Shown piece by piece: positions 1 through 7,475 of a stretch of DNA of 18,311 bases. The number at the start of each line of letters is the position of its first letter. Within the stretch, counting starts at the first letter, position 1. Location of the stretch: positions 1-18,311 of the forward strand of contig URHR01000040.1 in NCBI GenBank assembly GCA_900547725.1, written 5' to 3'. Under the pieces are notes generated by a model that was not told where the DNA came from, ran no database searches, and saw only the letters and a program-made list of their open reading frames with translations. The translations under genes were made by a program, and so were the position numbers. This DNA comes from an uncultured Eubacteriales bacterium (GTDB lineage Bacteria; Bacillota; Clostridia; Oscillospirales; CAG-272).

Positions 1-80
1 GTTGCATTGCAACTGCCCGTAGCGAAGCGTTGCTTCTCTTCAAGAAGCCCCTTGTGGGTTTGGGCAAAGCCCAAGGTCTT
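1..80. repeat. Structured intergenic stretch with three small hairpins downstream of comF
   Basis: Three short perfect inverted repeats follow one another: GTTGC/GCAAC at 1-5 and 9-13, GCTTCT/AGAAGC at 32-37 and 43-48, and TTGGGC/GCCCAA at 60-65 and 69-74. No long T-run follows any of them on the minus strand, so this is not a textbook intrinsic terminator for comF, although the innermost hairpin (60-74) could still act as one. The stretch looks like the edge of an intergenic repeat cut by the window. The minus-strand string AGACCTTGG beside the 60-74 hairpin recurs near the right end of the window at 18261-18268, next to another hairpin. Confidence 0.4.
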
Positions 81-88
81 CTCCTTTC

Positions 89-883
89 CTACCGCCGCTC
101 TTTCAGATCGATCACAGGCTGCTTTTCGTTTGACGTGCGGTTTGCGTCATCGGAAAGCACGGCGAGCGCAATGAAATCGGAGTAGCCCGCACGCTTCAAT
201 AGCTTCGCGGACGCCGCCATGCTCGAACCCGTCGTTACAATGTCATCCACCAAAAGCAGGTGTGCGGAATGCGGAAGCCGAACCTTTCCGGAGAGCCGAA
301 ACGCCAGAGCGGCGTTCTTTTTCCGCTCGACAGCGGATAATTCCTTCTGCTCGCGACCCGTGCGCGGTGCGCGAAGAATCAGATTCGCCACGCGTAACCC
401 CGTCAGCTCGCCGAGACTCCGCGCCAATGCCTCGGCTTGATCCGTTCCCGTTGCAAGCCGCTTTTCGTTGCCGCGCGGCAACGGAATCAATACGCAGTCC
501 GCAGAATTCCACTTTGTCAGCGCCAGAATCTCCCGCACGGCGGGCGCCATCTGCTCCGCGAAAAAGCGAACCGTTCTGCGGTCGGGTGCTTCCTTGATGC
601 GGTAAACCATCCGGTTCTGAATCGGATCACGCGTCCCGTGACGGTAATAAAGCACTTTGCGAAACAGCGGAATGCGGGCGGCGCGCATCGCGTCGGTCAC
701 ACAGTCGCACTGGCCGACAGGGCGCTGACAGATACCGCACTGCTCCTCGGTCTCGCGCTCCCACTTCGCCGCGCAAGCGGGACAGAGACAGGGCGCTTCC
801 CGCTTGAAATCCGGAACTGCAATCAGCTCCCGACAGCCCACGCAAACCGGCGGAAAGAACAGATTGCGGAGAAACGCGCGCAT
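89..883 (-). CDS. comF: ComF family phosphoribosyltransferase-like protein
   Basis: This 264-residue protein starts MRAFLRNLFF. An N-terminal zinc-ribbon-like region has cysteine pairs at residues 14/17, 32/34/37 and 49/52, with further cysteines at 59 and 61. A C-terminal phosphoribosyltransferase (PRT) domain follows. The PRPP-binding signature LLLVDDIVTTGSS lies at 209-221, and a conserved ComF segment (QKELSAVERKKNAALAF) at 179-195. Family members take part in uptake and processing of transforming DNA, but many non-competent bacteria keep the gene and the enzymatic activity is not well defined. The ATG at 881-883 shares its A with the TGA stop of recD2 (TGATG), which implies translational coupling and fixes the start. 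An open frame continues upstream to 1090, but it lies inside recD2 in another frame and begins with low-complexity, non-homologous sequence, so I rejected that longer start. It is the last gene of the metK-recD2-comF unit. Confidence 0.87.
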   Translation of the reverse strand: MRAFLRNLFFPPVCVGCRELIAVPDFKREAPCLCPACAAKWERETEEQCGICQRPVGQCDCVTDAMRAARIPLFRKVLYYRHGTRDPIQNRMVYRIKEAPDRRTVRFFAEQMAPAVREILALTKWNSADCVLIPLPRGNEKRLATGTDQAEALARSLGELTGLRVANLILRAPRTGREQKELSAVERKKNAALAFRLSGKVRLPHSAHLLLVDDIVTTGSSMAASAKLLKRAGYSDFIALAVLSDDANRTSNEKQPVIDLKERR

Positions 884-3135
884 CACAGCGCCTCCCGCCG
901 CAAGCGCTCGGACAGACCCGTGTAGCGCATCGTCTGGCGGTTGTTGCGCACCATATCGGCAAGCACATCCTCCCGCCCGACCACAATCACAATGCACTGC
1001 GCCCGCGTGACTGCCGTGTACAGCAGATTCCGCGACCGCAACATCGGCGGCACATTCCCCAGCGGCAGAATCACAATCGGGTATTCGCACCCCTGACTCT
1101 TGTGAACCGTCACCGCATAGGCGGGTTCCAAGTCCTCGAGAAGCGAAAATTCGTAGGTCACCGTGCGATCCTCAAAGCGGATGCGCATATTGCCGTCGGT
1201 CGGGTCGATCGACTCGATCACGCCAACGTCACCGTTGAAAATTCCCGCCCCCGTCATGCCGTTGTCGCGCTCCCACTCCATGTCGTAATTGTTGCGAACC
1301 TGCATCACGCGGTCGCCCTCGCGATATGTAATCTCGCGGAAACGGTGCTCGCGCTTTTCGGGCGACGGCGGGTTCAGCGTTGCCTGCAGAACCACGTTGA
1401 GATGCTCAGTCCCCGCCTCCCCTTTCCGGGACGGTACAATGACCTGCGTTCCCGTGGTCGCCATCGCGCCGTAGGTGCGCGGCAGACGGACTCCGCAAAG
1501 TTGCGCGACCGTTGCCGTAATGCTCGCGTCCTCGCTCCGCGGCATGAAGAAGAAATCGTTGTCCTTCACATCCAGCCGCGGCAACTCGCCGCGATTGATC
1601 GCGTGTGCGTTGGTCACAATCAGGCTCTTCTGCGCCTGACGGAAAATTTCGGTCAGCCGAACCGTTGCAAACCGCCCGCTGTCAATCAGGTCGCGCAGGA
1701 CGTTCCCCGCGCCGACCGACGGAAGCTGATCCGCGTCCCCGATGAGAACCAACCGCGAACCCGGCTTGACCGCGCGGAGAAGCGCCCCCATCAAAAGGCT
1801 GTCCACCATGGAAGCCTCGTCCACAATCAGCACATTCTCCTCCAAGAGGTTGCTCTCGTCGCGCATAAAGCGCCCCCTGCCACCACTCTCCTCGCCGCCG
1901 TATTCCAGAAGGCGGTGAATGGTTCGTGCCTCGCAGGAAGTCGATTCCGAAAGCCGTTTTGCCGCGCGCCCGGTCGGCGCAGTCAGCGCGATCTTCAGCC
2001 CCATGCTCGAGAAAATATGCAACAGCGCCCGCACCACGGTGGTTTTTCCCGTTCCGGGACCGCCCGTGAGAAGCATCACGCCGTTTTCCAATGCGTCGGA
2101 GATGGCGCGCCTTTGCAGATCCGCATACCGCACGCCGGTTTCCGCCTGCTCGCGGTCGATGAACGCCCCGATGTTGGCGGTCTCCATCGCGGGACAAACG
2201 CGGTCAAGAAGCAACAGCTTGGTTGCGATGTATTTTTCGTTTTCGTATTGCTTTTTGTCGTACAGAAGTTCGATTCCGCCCAACCGTTCCGCATGAACCT
2301 GCTCCCGCGCCAACAGCAACTCCAACGCGTCGTTGACAGCTGTCTCGTCCACGCCGAGCAGGCGCGCCGCGCCCTGCACCGTCTTGTCGCGCGGCAGGCA
2401 GACATGTCCGTTTGCCTGCGCGTTGGAGGAAAGCAGGTAGCAGATACCGCTGCAGATGCGATCCTCGGAATCGGTTGCAAGGCCGAGATCCCGCGCCATG
2501 CGGTCGGCACGCTCAAAACCGATCCCCTCGATTTCCTCGCAGAGCCGATACGGGTTCTTTTTCGCCAGTTCCACCGCGTTGCCGCCGTATCGCTTGTAGA
2601 TGCGGACGGTTGCTGCCGCGCCGAAAAAGTCGCGGAAGAACATCATGGCGCTGCGGATTCCCGCTTTCTCGGCAAAATCCGCGCCGATCGATTTCGCGCT
2701 CTTGCGGGAAATTCCCGAGACGTTCGCCAACCATTCGGGGTGGTGCTCGATCACGTCGAAGGTCTCGTCGCCGAACTCGTCCACAATGCGTTGCGCAATC
2801 TTTGGACCGATCCCCTTGATCGCGCCCGACGCCAGATAGCGGAGCATGGAATTCGCGTCTGCAGGCATCTGCCGTTCACAGGTCTCCACGCGGAACTGCC
2901 TGCCGTATTTCGGGTTGTGAACCCACTTGCCATACACCGTTACGCTGTCCCCCTCCCCGACATACGGGAGCGTTCCCGTAATCGTGATGAGGTCGCCGCT
3001 CTCAGTTCCGAGGTCACAGATGGCAAAACCGTTGTCCTCGTTGGCGTAAATGACGTGCTCAATGCTGCCTGTCAGGCGCAGAAGCCCTGCGTCATCGGCG
3101 GTCGGCTCGGCGTTCGGCTCCCGTCCCTGTGCCAT
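883..3135 (-). CDS. recD2: ATP-dependent RecD2-type DNA helicase
   Basis: A 750-residue SF1B 5'-3' DNA helicase of the RecD2/TraA type, the stand-alone form found in bacteria whether or not they have RecBC. Residues 20-90 form the N-terminal OB-like region (GSIEHVIYANEDNGFAIC at 23-40). Residues 100-215 contain helix-hairpin-helix stretches (GAIKGIGPKIAQRIVDEFG at 104-122). The helicase core shows Walker A GGPGTGKTT at 358-366, motif Ia TAPTGRAAKRL at 385-395, Walker B VDEAS at 438-442, motif III GDADQLPSV at 466-474, and C-terminal motifs VTVHKSQGCEYP (675-686) and YTAVTRA (706-712). All catalytic motifs are intact and the length matches the family. The start is supported by a GGGAGGGG Shine-Dalgarno. 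It lies 45 nt downstream of metK with no terminator between, and its stop overlaps the comF start. Family role: repair and replication-fork processing. Confidence 0.95.
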   Translation of the reverse strand: MAQGREPNAEPTADDAGLLRLTGSIEHVIYANEDNGFAICDLGTESGDLITITGTLPYVGEGDSVTVYGKWVHNPKYGRQFRVETCERQMPADANSMLRYLASGAIKGIGPKIAQRIVDEFGDETFDVIEHHPEWLANVSGISRKSAKSIGADFAEKAGIRSAMMFFRDFFGAAATVRIYKRYGGNAVELAKKNPYRLCEEIEGIGFERADRMARDLGLATDSEDRICSGICYLLSSNAQANGHVCLPRDKTVQGAARLLGVDETAVNDALELLLAREQVHAERLGGIELLYDKKQYENEKYIATKLLLLDRVCPAMETANIGAFIDREQAETGVRYADLQRRAISDALENGVMLLTGGPGTGKTTVVRALLHIFSSMGLKIALTAPTGRAAKRLSESTSCEARTIHRLLEYGGEESGGRGRFMRDESNLLEENVLIVDEASMVDSLLMGALLRAVKPGSRLVLIGDADQLPSVGAGNVLRDLIDSGRFATVRLTEIFRQAQKSLIVTNAHAINRGELPRLDVKDNDFFFMPRSEDASITATVAQLCGVRLPRTYGAMATTGTQVIVPSRKGEAGTEHLNVVLQATLNPPSPEKREHRFREITYREGDRVMQVRNNYDMEWERDNGMTGAGIFNGDVGVIESIDPTDGNMRIRFEDRTVTYEFSLLEDLEPAYAVTVHKSQGCEYPIVILPLGNVPPMLRSRNLLYTAVTRAQCIVIVVGREDVLADMVRNNRQTMRYTGLSERLRREAL

Positions 3136-3180
3136 CCGTATCCCCTCCCTTTCGCTTCGTTTCCGTTATCTTTGTTCTCT

Positions 3181-4362
3181 TTATCGAGCCTTTTGTGCCA
3201 GTACGGGCGCAAGATCGCACGTCTCCCACGGAACCATCAGATCCTCTCTGCCCATGTGTCCATAAGCCGCAACCTGACAGTAAATCGGGCGGCGCAGATC
3301 AAACTTTTTGATGATTGCCGCAGGGCGCAGATCAACCGTTTCAAGGATTGCCTTCTCAATTTTCTCCTCGGGCACGCGGTTCGTTCCGAAGGTGTCCACC
3401 ATAACCGACACCGGCTTTGCCACGCCGATGGCATATGCCACCTGCACCTCGCAACGGTCGGCAAGTCCTGCCTTGACCACGTTCTTTGCGATGTAGCGCG
3501 CCGCATAGGAGGCACTGCGGTCCACCTTGGTCGGGTCTTTGCCCGAGAACGCTCCGCCGCCGTGGCGCGCGTAACCGCCGTAGGTATCCACAATAATCTT
3601 TCTGCCCGTCAGTCCCGTATCGCCCGCAGGGCCGCCCACAACGAACCGCCCTGTGGGGTTGACGTAAATCTTCGTGTTTTCGTCCATCATGTCTGCGGGG
3701 ACAATCGGCTTGATGACCTCGCGGATGATATCCTCGCGGATCTGTTCTGCGGTCGCGTTCTCGCTGTGCTGCGAGGAAATGACCACCGTATCCACGCGGA
3801 CGGGCTTGTCGTCCTCGTATTCGATCGTCACCTGCGTTTTGCCGTCTGGACGGAGGTAGGCAAGCGTTCCGTTCTTGCGGACTTCGGTCAGGCGCTTGGC
3901 AAGACGGTGCGCCAGAGAAATCGGCAGGGGCATCAGTTCGGGCGTTTCGTTGCAGGCATAGCCGAACATCAGACCCTGGTCGCCGGCACCCGTATCGAGC
4001 CCGTCGGTATCTGTCCCGTTCTTCGCCTCATAGGAGCGGTCCACGCCCAGTGCAATGTCGGGAGACTGCGCGTGCAGCGAGGTGATGACCGCGCAACTGT
4101 CGCAGTCAAAGCCGTACTTCGCGCGGTCGTAGCCGATGGAGCGGACGGTCTCCCGCACGATGGACTGGATGTCGATCTGCGCCTTGGTGGTAACCTCGCC
4201 CATCACGCAGACCAAGCCCGTGGTGCAGAAGGTCTCGCAGGCAACGCGGGACATGGGGTCCTGGCGGAGCAGTTCGTCAAGGATGGCGTCGCTGATTTTG
4301 TCGCTGATCTTATCGGGATGTCCCTCGGTCACCGACTCGCTGGTAAAAAGCTTTCTGTTCAT
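3181..4362 (-). CDS. metK: S-adenosylmethionine synthase
   Basis: A cytoplasmic enzyme of 393 residues that makes S-adenosylmethionine from methionine and ATP, normally as a tetramer. Family signatures are complete: the N-terminal GHPDK (14-18), GAGDQG (125-130), and the glycine-rich loop GGGAFSGKDPTKVDRSA at 268-284, which carries the Lys/Asp residues for ATP and tripolyphosphate binding. The family often has ICDQISDAILD after GHPDK; here it is ISDKISDAILD, a conservative variant. Length is normal for bacterial MetK. The ATG at 4360-4362 gives the expected N-terminus (MNRKLFTSESVTEG), although the nearest purine-rich SD (AAAGG) is unusually far upstream, about 13 nt. Expression should be shut off by its own product through the SAM-I riboswitch just upstream. 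It is the first gene of a unit that continues into recD2 and comF. Confidence 0.98.
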   Translation of the reverse strand: MNRKLFTSESVTEGHPDKISDKISDAILDELLRQDPMSRVACETFCTTGLVCVMGEVTTKAQIDIQSIVRETVRSIGYDRAKYGFDCDSCAVITSLHAQSPDIALGVDRSYEAKNGTDTDGLDTGAGDQGLMFGYACNETPELMPLPISLAHRLAKRLTEVRKNGTLAYLRPDGKTQVTIEYEDDKPVRVDTVVISSQHSENATAEQIREDIIREVIKPIVPADMMDENTKIYVNPTGRFVVGGPAGDTGLTGRKIIVDTYGGYARHGGGAFSGKDPTKVDRSASYAARYIAKNVVKAGLADRCEVQVAYAIGVAKPVSVMVDTFGTNRVPEEKIEKAILETVDLRPAAIIKKFDLRRPIYCQVAAYGHMGREDLMVPWETCDLAPVLAQKAR

Positions 4363-4428
4363 GTTCTGATTTCAACCTTTCAAAGATATTCTAAAACATA
4401 TCTTTTCATCATTCTTTCTTCTGACAAG

Positions 4429-4451
4429 AAAAAAGCCCCGCAGAGCGGAGC
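4429..4451 (-). terminator. Intrinsic terminator (expression platform of the SAM-I riboswitch)
   Basis: On the minus strand, GCTCCGC and GCGGGGC form a seven-pair stem (one G-U) closing a TCT loop, followed by six T residues. It lies 7 nt after the 3' strand of riboswitch helix P1 and 66 nt before the metK start. In S-box leaders, SAM binding stabilises P1 and lets this terminator form, so metK expression falls when SAM is plentiful. Confidence 0.9.
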
Positions 4452-4458
4452 GTTCCGA

Positions 4459-4543
4459 CTCTCATCTAACAGGAATTAGCACCTTACAAAACGCAGGTTG
4501 CTGTAGCATCATCGTGCCTGTCACTACGCTACTCTTGATAAGA
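4459..4543 (-). ncRNA. SAM-I (S-box) riboswitch upstream of metK
   Basis: The minus strand carries the SAM-I core in order: TCTTATCAAGAG at the 5' side of P1, CACGATGATGC, CAGCAACCTGC, AAGGTGCTAATTCC, and GATGAGAGTC at the 3' side of P1. P1 pairs TCTTATC (4537-4543) with GATGAGA (4460-4466). The order and spacing match the S-box family, an off-switch for methionine and SAM metabolism genes in Firmicutes. A promoter lies immediately upstream and an intrinsic terminator immediately downstream, so both parts of the switch are present. Because recD2 and comF follow metK without a terminator or visible promoter, they probably share this control. Confidence 0.95.
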
Positions 4544-4560
4544 TATATTTTATTGTGTCC

Positions 4561-4589
4561 ATTATACCACATTTTTCGCCGGATTGCAA
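4561..4589 (-). promoter_or_regulatory. Promoter of the metK-recD2-comF unit
   Basis: Minus strand: -35 TTGCAA (4584-4589), a 17-nt spacer, and -10 TATAAT (4561-4566). Transcription would start near 4554, about 11 nt before the riboswitch P1 helix, which is the expected placement for an S-box leader. Confidence 0.88.
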
Positions 4590-4600
4590 GGGGTTTTTGC

Positions 4601-4635
4601 AAAAAATATGGCGAACCTCAAAAAAGAGGTACGCC
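4601..4635 (-). terminator. Intrinsic terminator upstream of the metK promoter
   Basis: On the minus strand, GGCGTACCTC pairs with GAGGTTCGCC (nine pairs plus one mismatch) around a T6 loop. It is followed by ATATTTTTT. It sits 12 nt upstream of the metK -35 box and would stop read-through from the P-type ATPase unit before the SAM-controlled promoter. Confidence 0.7.
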
Positions 4636-4708
4636 GTGTGGGGATTCATCGGAGAGCGCTTCAAGGTTGAGGCAGGAATCGGGTTTGCCGTTTGGTAAGA
4701 GCAGATTG

Positions 4709-4899
4709 ATCCCCCCTCATCCGTCGCCTTCGGCGACACCTTCCCCCCAAGGGGAAGGCTATGGTACAACATTCTTTCGTCTTAACCGGAAATCCGGATT
4801 TACAAAAAGTCTGAAGCACTCTTTTTGAAATTTGCAGGACTTTTGCAAAGGCTTCCCCTCGGGGGGAAGCTGGCGCGTCAGCGACTGATGAGGGGGGAT
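4709..4899. repeat. MITE-like paired inverted-repeat element, copy 1
   Basis: The element is 191 bp, bounded by ATCCCCCCTCAT at 4709-4720 and its exact reverse complement ATGAGGGGGGAT at 4888-4899. Each end is a ~50-bp arm containing a GTCGC/GCGAC-type hairpin (degenerate in the right arm) and a CTTCCCC/GGGGAAG hairpin. The two arms are imperfect inverted copies of each other. The ~90-bp interior is A+T-richer and has no coding frame. A second copy lies at 16565-16765. Both copies share the left flank GAGCAGATTG and the inner-right string TTTTGCAAA before the right arm. No transposase is visible, so any mobilisation would be in trans. The region 4636-4948 otherwise holds nothing I can recognise. 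Confidence 0.75.
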
Positions 4900-4948
4900 A
4901 TATTTCCTCCCACCCTCATCTAAAACATATTTTTCCGATCTTCCCCGC

Positions 4949-7033
4949 TCACTGCCCGTCCCCGAGCAAATCGGTCATGCTCCGCAGGCTGATGAGAAGC
5001 GTTGACGCATTATGCAACAGTGCCGAGGTGGTCGGCGGCAGGATACCCGCCACGCCGAAGAGAATCAGACCGAGGTTGAACCCGACAATGGTGCGATAGT
5101 TCCGATGAATCCTCGCCATCAGCGCCGTTGACAGCCACCGCAGGGTCACAAGCTCCCACAGGCTCTCGGAAGAGACCGTAATGTCGGCAATTTCCCGCGC
5201 GATTGCCGCGCCCGTGTTGATTGCGATGCCGACATCCGCCTCGGACAGCGCGGGCGAATCGTTCACGCCGTCGCCGATCATAATCACCGTATGCCCCTCG
5301 GCGCGCGCCTGACGGATATACTCCGCCTTATCCTGCGGCAGAACCTCCGCGCGGAACTCGTCCACGCCGACCTGCGCCGCCACAGCCGCCGCGGTTGCGC
5401 GGTTATCGCCCGTCATCATGACGGTATGCGGAATGCCGCATTCATGCAGGGCGCGGATAACCTCCGCCGCCTCCGCACGGAGCGGGTCGGACACACAGAT
5501 GACCGCCGCGAGCGATCCCGAAACGCAGAGGTACAGATGCGAATATTCGGGCGGCAGAGAAGCGAATTTTTCCTCCTCGCCCGCGGGGACCGCACAGCCC
5601 TCGTCCTCAAAGACGAAATGTGCGCTCCCGATGATGACCTTTTCCCCGTTGACACTGCTGGAAATGCCGTGCGCCACCACATACTCCACGCGGGAGTGGT
5701 ATTCCTCATGGTCCAGCCCGCGCGCCTTTGCCTCGTTGACCACCGCATTCGCCATGGAGTGCGGGTAGTGCTCCTCAAGGCAGGCGGCAAGGCGGAGCAT
5801 TTCGTTCTCGTCCCGACCGCCGAAGGTCACGATCTGCGCCACACGCGGCGAGGCATAGGTCAGGGTTCCCGTCTTGTCAAAGACCACCGTGTCGGCATTC
5901 GCAACCGCCTCAAGGAAGCGCCCGCCCTTGATGGAGAGGTTATGCGTATGCCCTTCCCGCATGGCGGAAAGCACCGCGATGGGCATGGAGAGCTTCAGCG
6001 CGCAGGAGAAGTCCACCATCAGCACCGAAAGCATTTTGGTCACGTTGCGGGTCAGGAGCCATGTCAGCCCCGTTCCGAGGAAGGTGTAAGGGACCAGACG
6101 GTCCGCCAGCCTTGCCGCCTTGTCCTCGGCGGTGGATTTCAGCTTTTCGGATTCCTCAATCATGCGCACGATGCGGTCGTAGCGACCCTCGCCCATGACC
6201 TGCGCAACCCGCACCACGCATTCGCCCTCCTCCACAACCGTCCCCGCGTAGACATAGCTTCCGCTATGCTTCGGGACCGGCAGGGATTCGCCCGTCATGC
6301 TTGCCTGATTGACCGTTGCCTCGCCGTCGGTCACGGTTCCGTCCAGCGGAATGAGGTTTCCGGTGCGAACCACAATCAGGTCGCCCGTCCGCACCTCACC
6401 GATCGGCACCGCTTCCTCGCCGTGGTCGGTCACAAGCCAGACCTTATCCACGCCGAGCGACATCGCGCCTGCGAGATCAGCCACCGATTTCTTGTGTGTC
6501 CAGTCCTCAAGCAGCTCGCCCAGACGGAGCATGAACATCACCGACCCCGCCGTGGAGAAGTCCCCGCGCAGGAGCGACACGCCGATTGCGGTTGCATCCA
6601 GTGCTTCAACAGTCAGCTTTCCTTTACAGAGCGATGAAAGCCCTGCACGCAGATAGCGAACTGCGTGGCAGAGCGTCAGCGCAATGCGGACGGGTGACGG
6701 CAGCAGGAAGCGCCGCACACCGCGCCACAGCACGGTGGAAATCAAACGGTCCTCAAATTCGCGGTTCAGCGCGCGGGTGGTATGCGCGGGCACGAGATCC
6801 ATCGCCTCTGCCTTTGCAAAGGAGAACGCCGCAAAATGCGCCGTGACCGTCTCACGCGCGCCGTGATAGGTCACCACTGCATCCCGCGTGCGGTCATAGA
6901 CCTTGACCGTATCCACCCCGTCCGCTGCGCGCAGCCAATATTCCAGTGTATCCGCATCCGAAAGCGACATCGGACCACAAAGCAGTCTGACGCGCATCCG
7001 TCCGCTTGTTTCATGCAGAATTTTACATTTCAT
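4949..7033 (-). CDS. P1B-type (heavy-metal) ATPase with atypical SC transport motif
   Basis: A 694-residue P-type ATPase. Residues 1-70 form an HMA-like N-terminal domain (MKCKILHETSGRMRVRLLCG) without the usual metal-binding CxxC. The actuator TGES is at 247-250, the phosphorylation motif DKTGT at 386-390, an HP-type nucleotide-site motif within HYPHSMA (422-428), MMTGDN at 539-544 and GDGVNDSPAL at 587-596. So the ATP-driven transport cycle looks intact. The helix before the P-domain, which normally has CPC or CPx, reads DFSCALKLSMP (341-351): one cysteine with no adjacent proline. The substrate is therefore unclear. The start is the ATG at 7031-7033 behind GGAGG; the alternative TTG at 7049-7051 overlaps that Shine-Dalgarno and is less likely. 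It follows a DUF6110-like gene in one unit and is followed by a repeat element. Confidence 0.92.
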   Translation of the reverse strand: MKCKILHETSGRMRVRLLCGPMSLSDADTLEYWLRAADGVDTVKVYDRTRDAVVTYHGARETVTAHFAAFSFAKAEAMDLVPAHTTRALNREFEDRLISTVLWRGVRRFLLPSPVRIALTLCHAVRYLRAGLSSLCKGKLTVEALDATAIGVSLLRGDFSTAGSVMFMLRLGELLEDWTHKKSVADLAGAMSLGVDKVWLVTDHGEEAVPIGEVRTGDLIVVRTGNLIPLDGTVTDGEATVNQASMTGESLPVPKHSGSYVYAGTVVEEGECVVRVAQVMGEGRYDRIVRMIEESEKLKSTAEDKAARLADRLVPYTFLGTGLTWLLTRNVTKMLSVLMVDFSCALKLSMPIAVLSAMREGHTHNLSIKGGRFLEAVANADTVVFDKTGTLTYASPRVAQIVTFGGRDENEMLRLAACLEEHYPHSMANAVVNEAKARGLDHEEYHSRVEYVVAHGISSSVNGEKVIIGSAHFVFEDEGCAVPAGEEEKFASLPPEYSHLYLCVSGSLAAVICVSDPLRAEAAEVIRALHECGIPHTVMMTGDNRATAAAVAAQVGVDEFRAEVLPQDKAEYIRQARAEGHTVIMIGDGVNDSPALSEADVGIAINTGAAIAREIADITVSSESLWELVTLRWLSTALMARIHRNYRTIVGFNLGLILFGVAGILPPTTSALLHNASTLLISLRSMTDLLGDGQ

Positions 7034-7049
7034 AGCTTCGGTTTCCTCC

Positions 7050-7080
7050 AAAAAGCGCCGCTCCCGAAAAAGAGCGGCAC
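7050..7080 (-). terminator. Intercistronic terminator-like hairpin between the DUF6110-like gene and the ATPase
   Basis: Minus strand GTGCCGCTC (7072-7080) pairs with GAGCGGCGC (7055-7063), nine pairs with one G-U, followed by TTTTT and then at once by the GGAGG Shine-Dalgarno of the ATPase gene. It has the form of an intrinsic terminator but lies inside an apparent two-gene unit with no second promoter visible. It may act as a partial terminator or mRNA stabiliser that makes the small protein more abundant than the pump. Confidence 0.6.
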
Positions 7081-7087
7081 TTTTCTG

Positions 7088-7402
7088 TCAGTTTTCGGGC
7101 TTCGTTTTCGCCGTTTCGACCGTTTCCGCCGCTTTCGGCTCTGCTTCTGCGGTATCCTCGATGACCTTCTCCGCTTCCGCCTTTGCGCGCTTGGCGTTGA
7201 TTTCCTTCGCCTCTGCAAGGACATCTCCCGCGCTCTCCTTCACGCCCGTGACCGTGGTCATCACGCTGTCCTTTGCGCGAATCGCCGCAGCGGTTGTGTG
7301 CGCGTAGACCTTCTTCGCGTCCTTGCTGCTCAGCACCTTCACGCCCGCAGTTCCGAACAGAACCCCTGCGGCAAACAGACCGAATTTTGCAATTCCCATC
7401 AT
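7088..7402 (-). CDS. DUF6110-like single-pass membrane protein paired with the metal ATPase
   Basis: A 104-residue protein starting MMGIAKFGLFAAGVLFGTAG. Residues 5-23 form one hydrophobic helix. Next comes a conserved-looking segment, VLSSKDAKKVYAHTTAAAIR (23-42), and then a highly charged, Ala/Glu/Lys-rich amphipathic helix or coiled coil to the C-terminus, ending EPKAAETVETAKTKPEN. I recognise the N-terminal pattern as that of DUF6110 proteins, which in Clostridia sit next to HMA-type P-ATPases; that family assignment is from memory. The start has a strong AGGAGG eight bases upstream. The gene lies 54 nt ahead of the ATPase on the same strand under one promoter, so a role as subunit, anchor or regulator of the pump is a reasonable inference. 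No catalytic motif is visible. The Ala/Lys tail also resembles YtxH-type stress proteins. Confidence 0.78.
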   Translation of the reverse strand: MMGIAKFGLFAAGVLFGTAGVKVLSSKDAKKVYAHTTAAAIRAKDSVMTTVTGVKESAGDVLAEAKEINAKRAKAEAEKVIEDTAEAEPKAAETVETAKTKPEN

Positions 7403-7446
7403 AACTCATTCCTCCTGTTTTTTCAAGGTATTACGTTTCTGCCCAT

Positions 7447-7475
7447 ATTATAGCACAAAGCGCCCGCATTTTCAA
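7447..7475 (-). promoter_or_regulatory. Promoter of the DUF6110-like/ATPase unit
   Basis: Minus strand: -35 TTGAAA (7470-7475), a 17-nt spacer, and -10 TATAAT (7447-7452). Transcription would start near 7440, leaving a leader of about 38 nt before the DUF6110-like gene. Confidence 0.85.

Noticed and set aside
884..1090. A 69-residue N-terminal extension of comF.
   Set aside because: It lies within recD2 in a different frame, and the ATG at 883 has the classic stop-start overlap and begins the conserved ComF sequence.
1102..4479. A 1125-codon open frame on the plus strand.
   Set aside because: It lies antisense to recD2, metK and the riboswitch, all firmly identified, and its translation is Arg/His/Ala-rich without any domain. 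It is a composition artefact.
4705..4900. Possible CRISPR-like or transposase-encoding element at the repeat arms.
   Set aside because: Only two arms per locus, in inverted orientation, with no regular spacers and no open frame for a transposase.
5291..6637. A 448-codon plus-strand frame antisense to the P-type ATPase.
   Set aside because: Shadow of an identified gene; low-complexity His/Arg-rich translation and no ribosome binding site.
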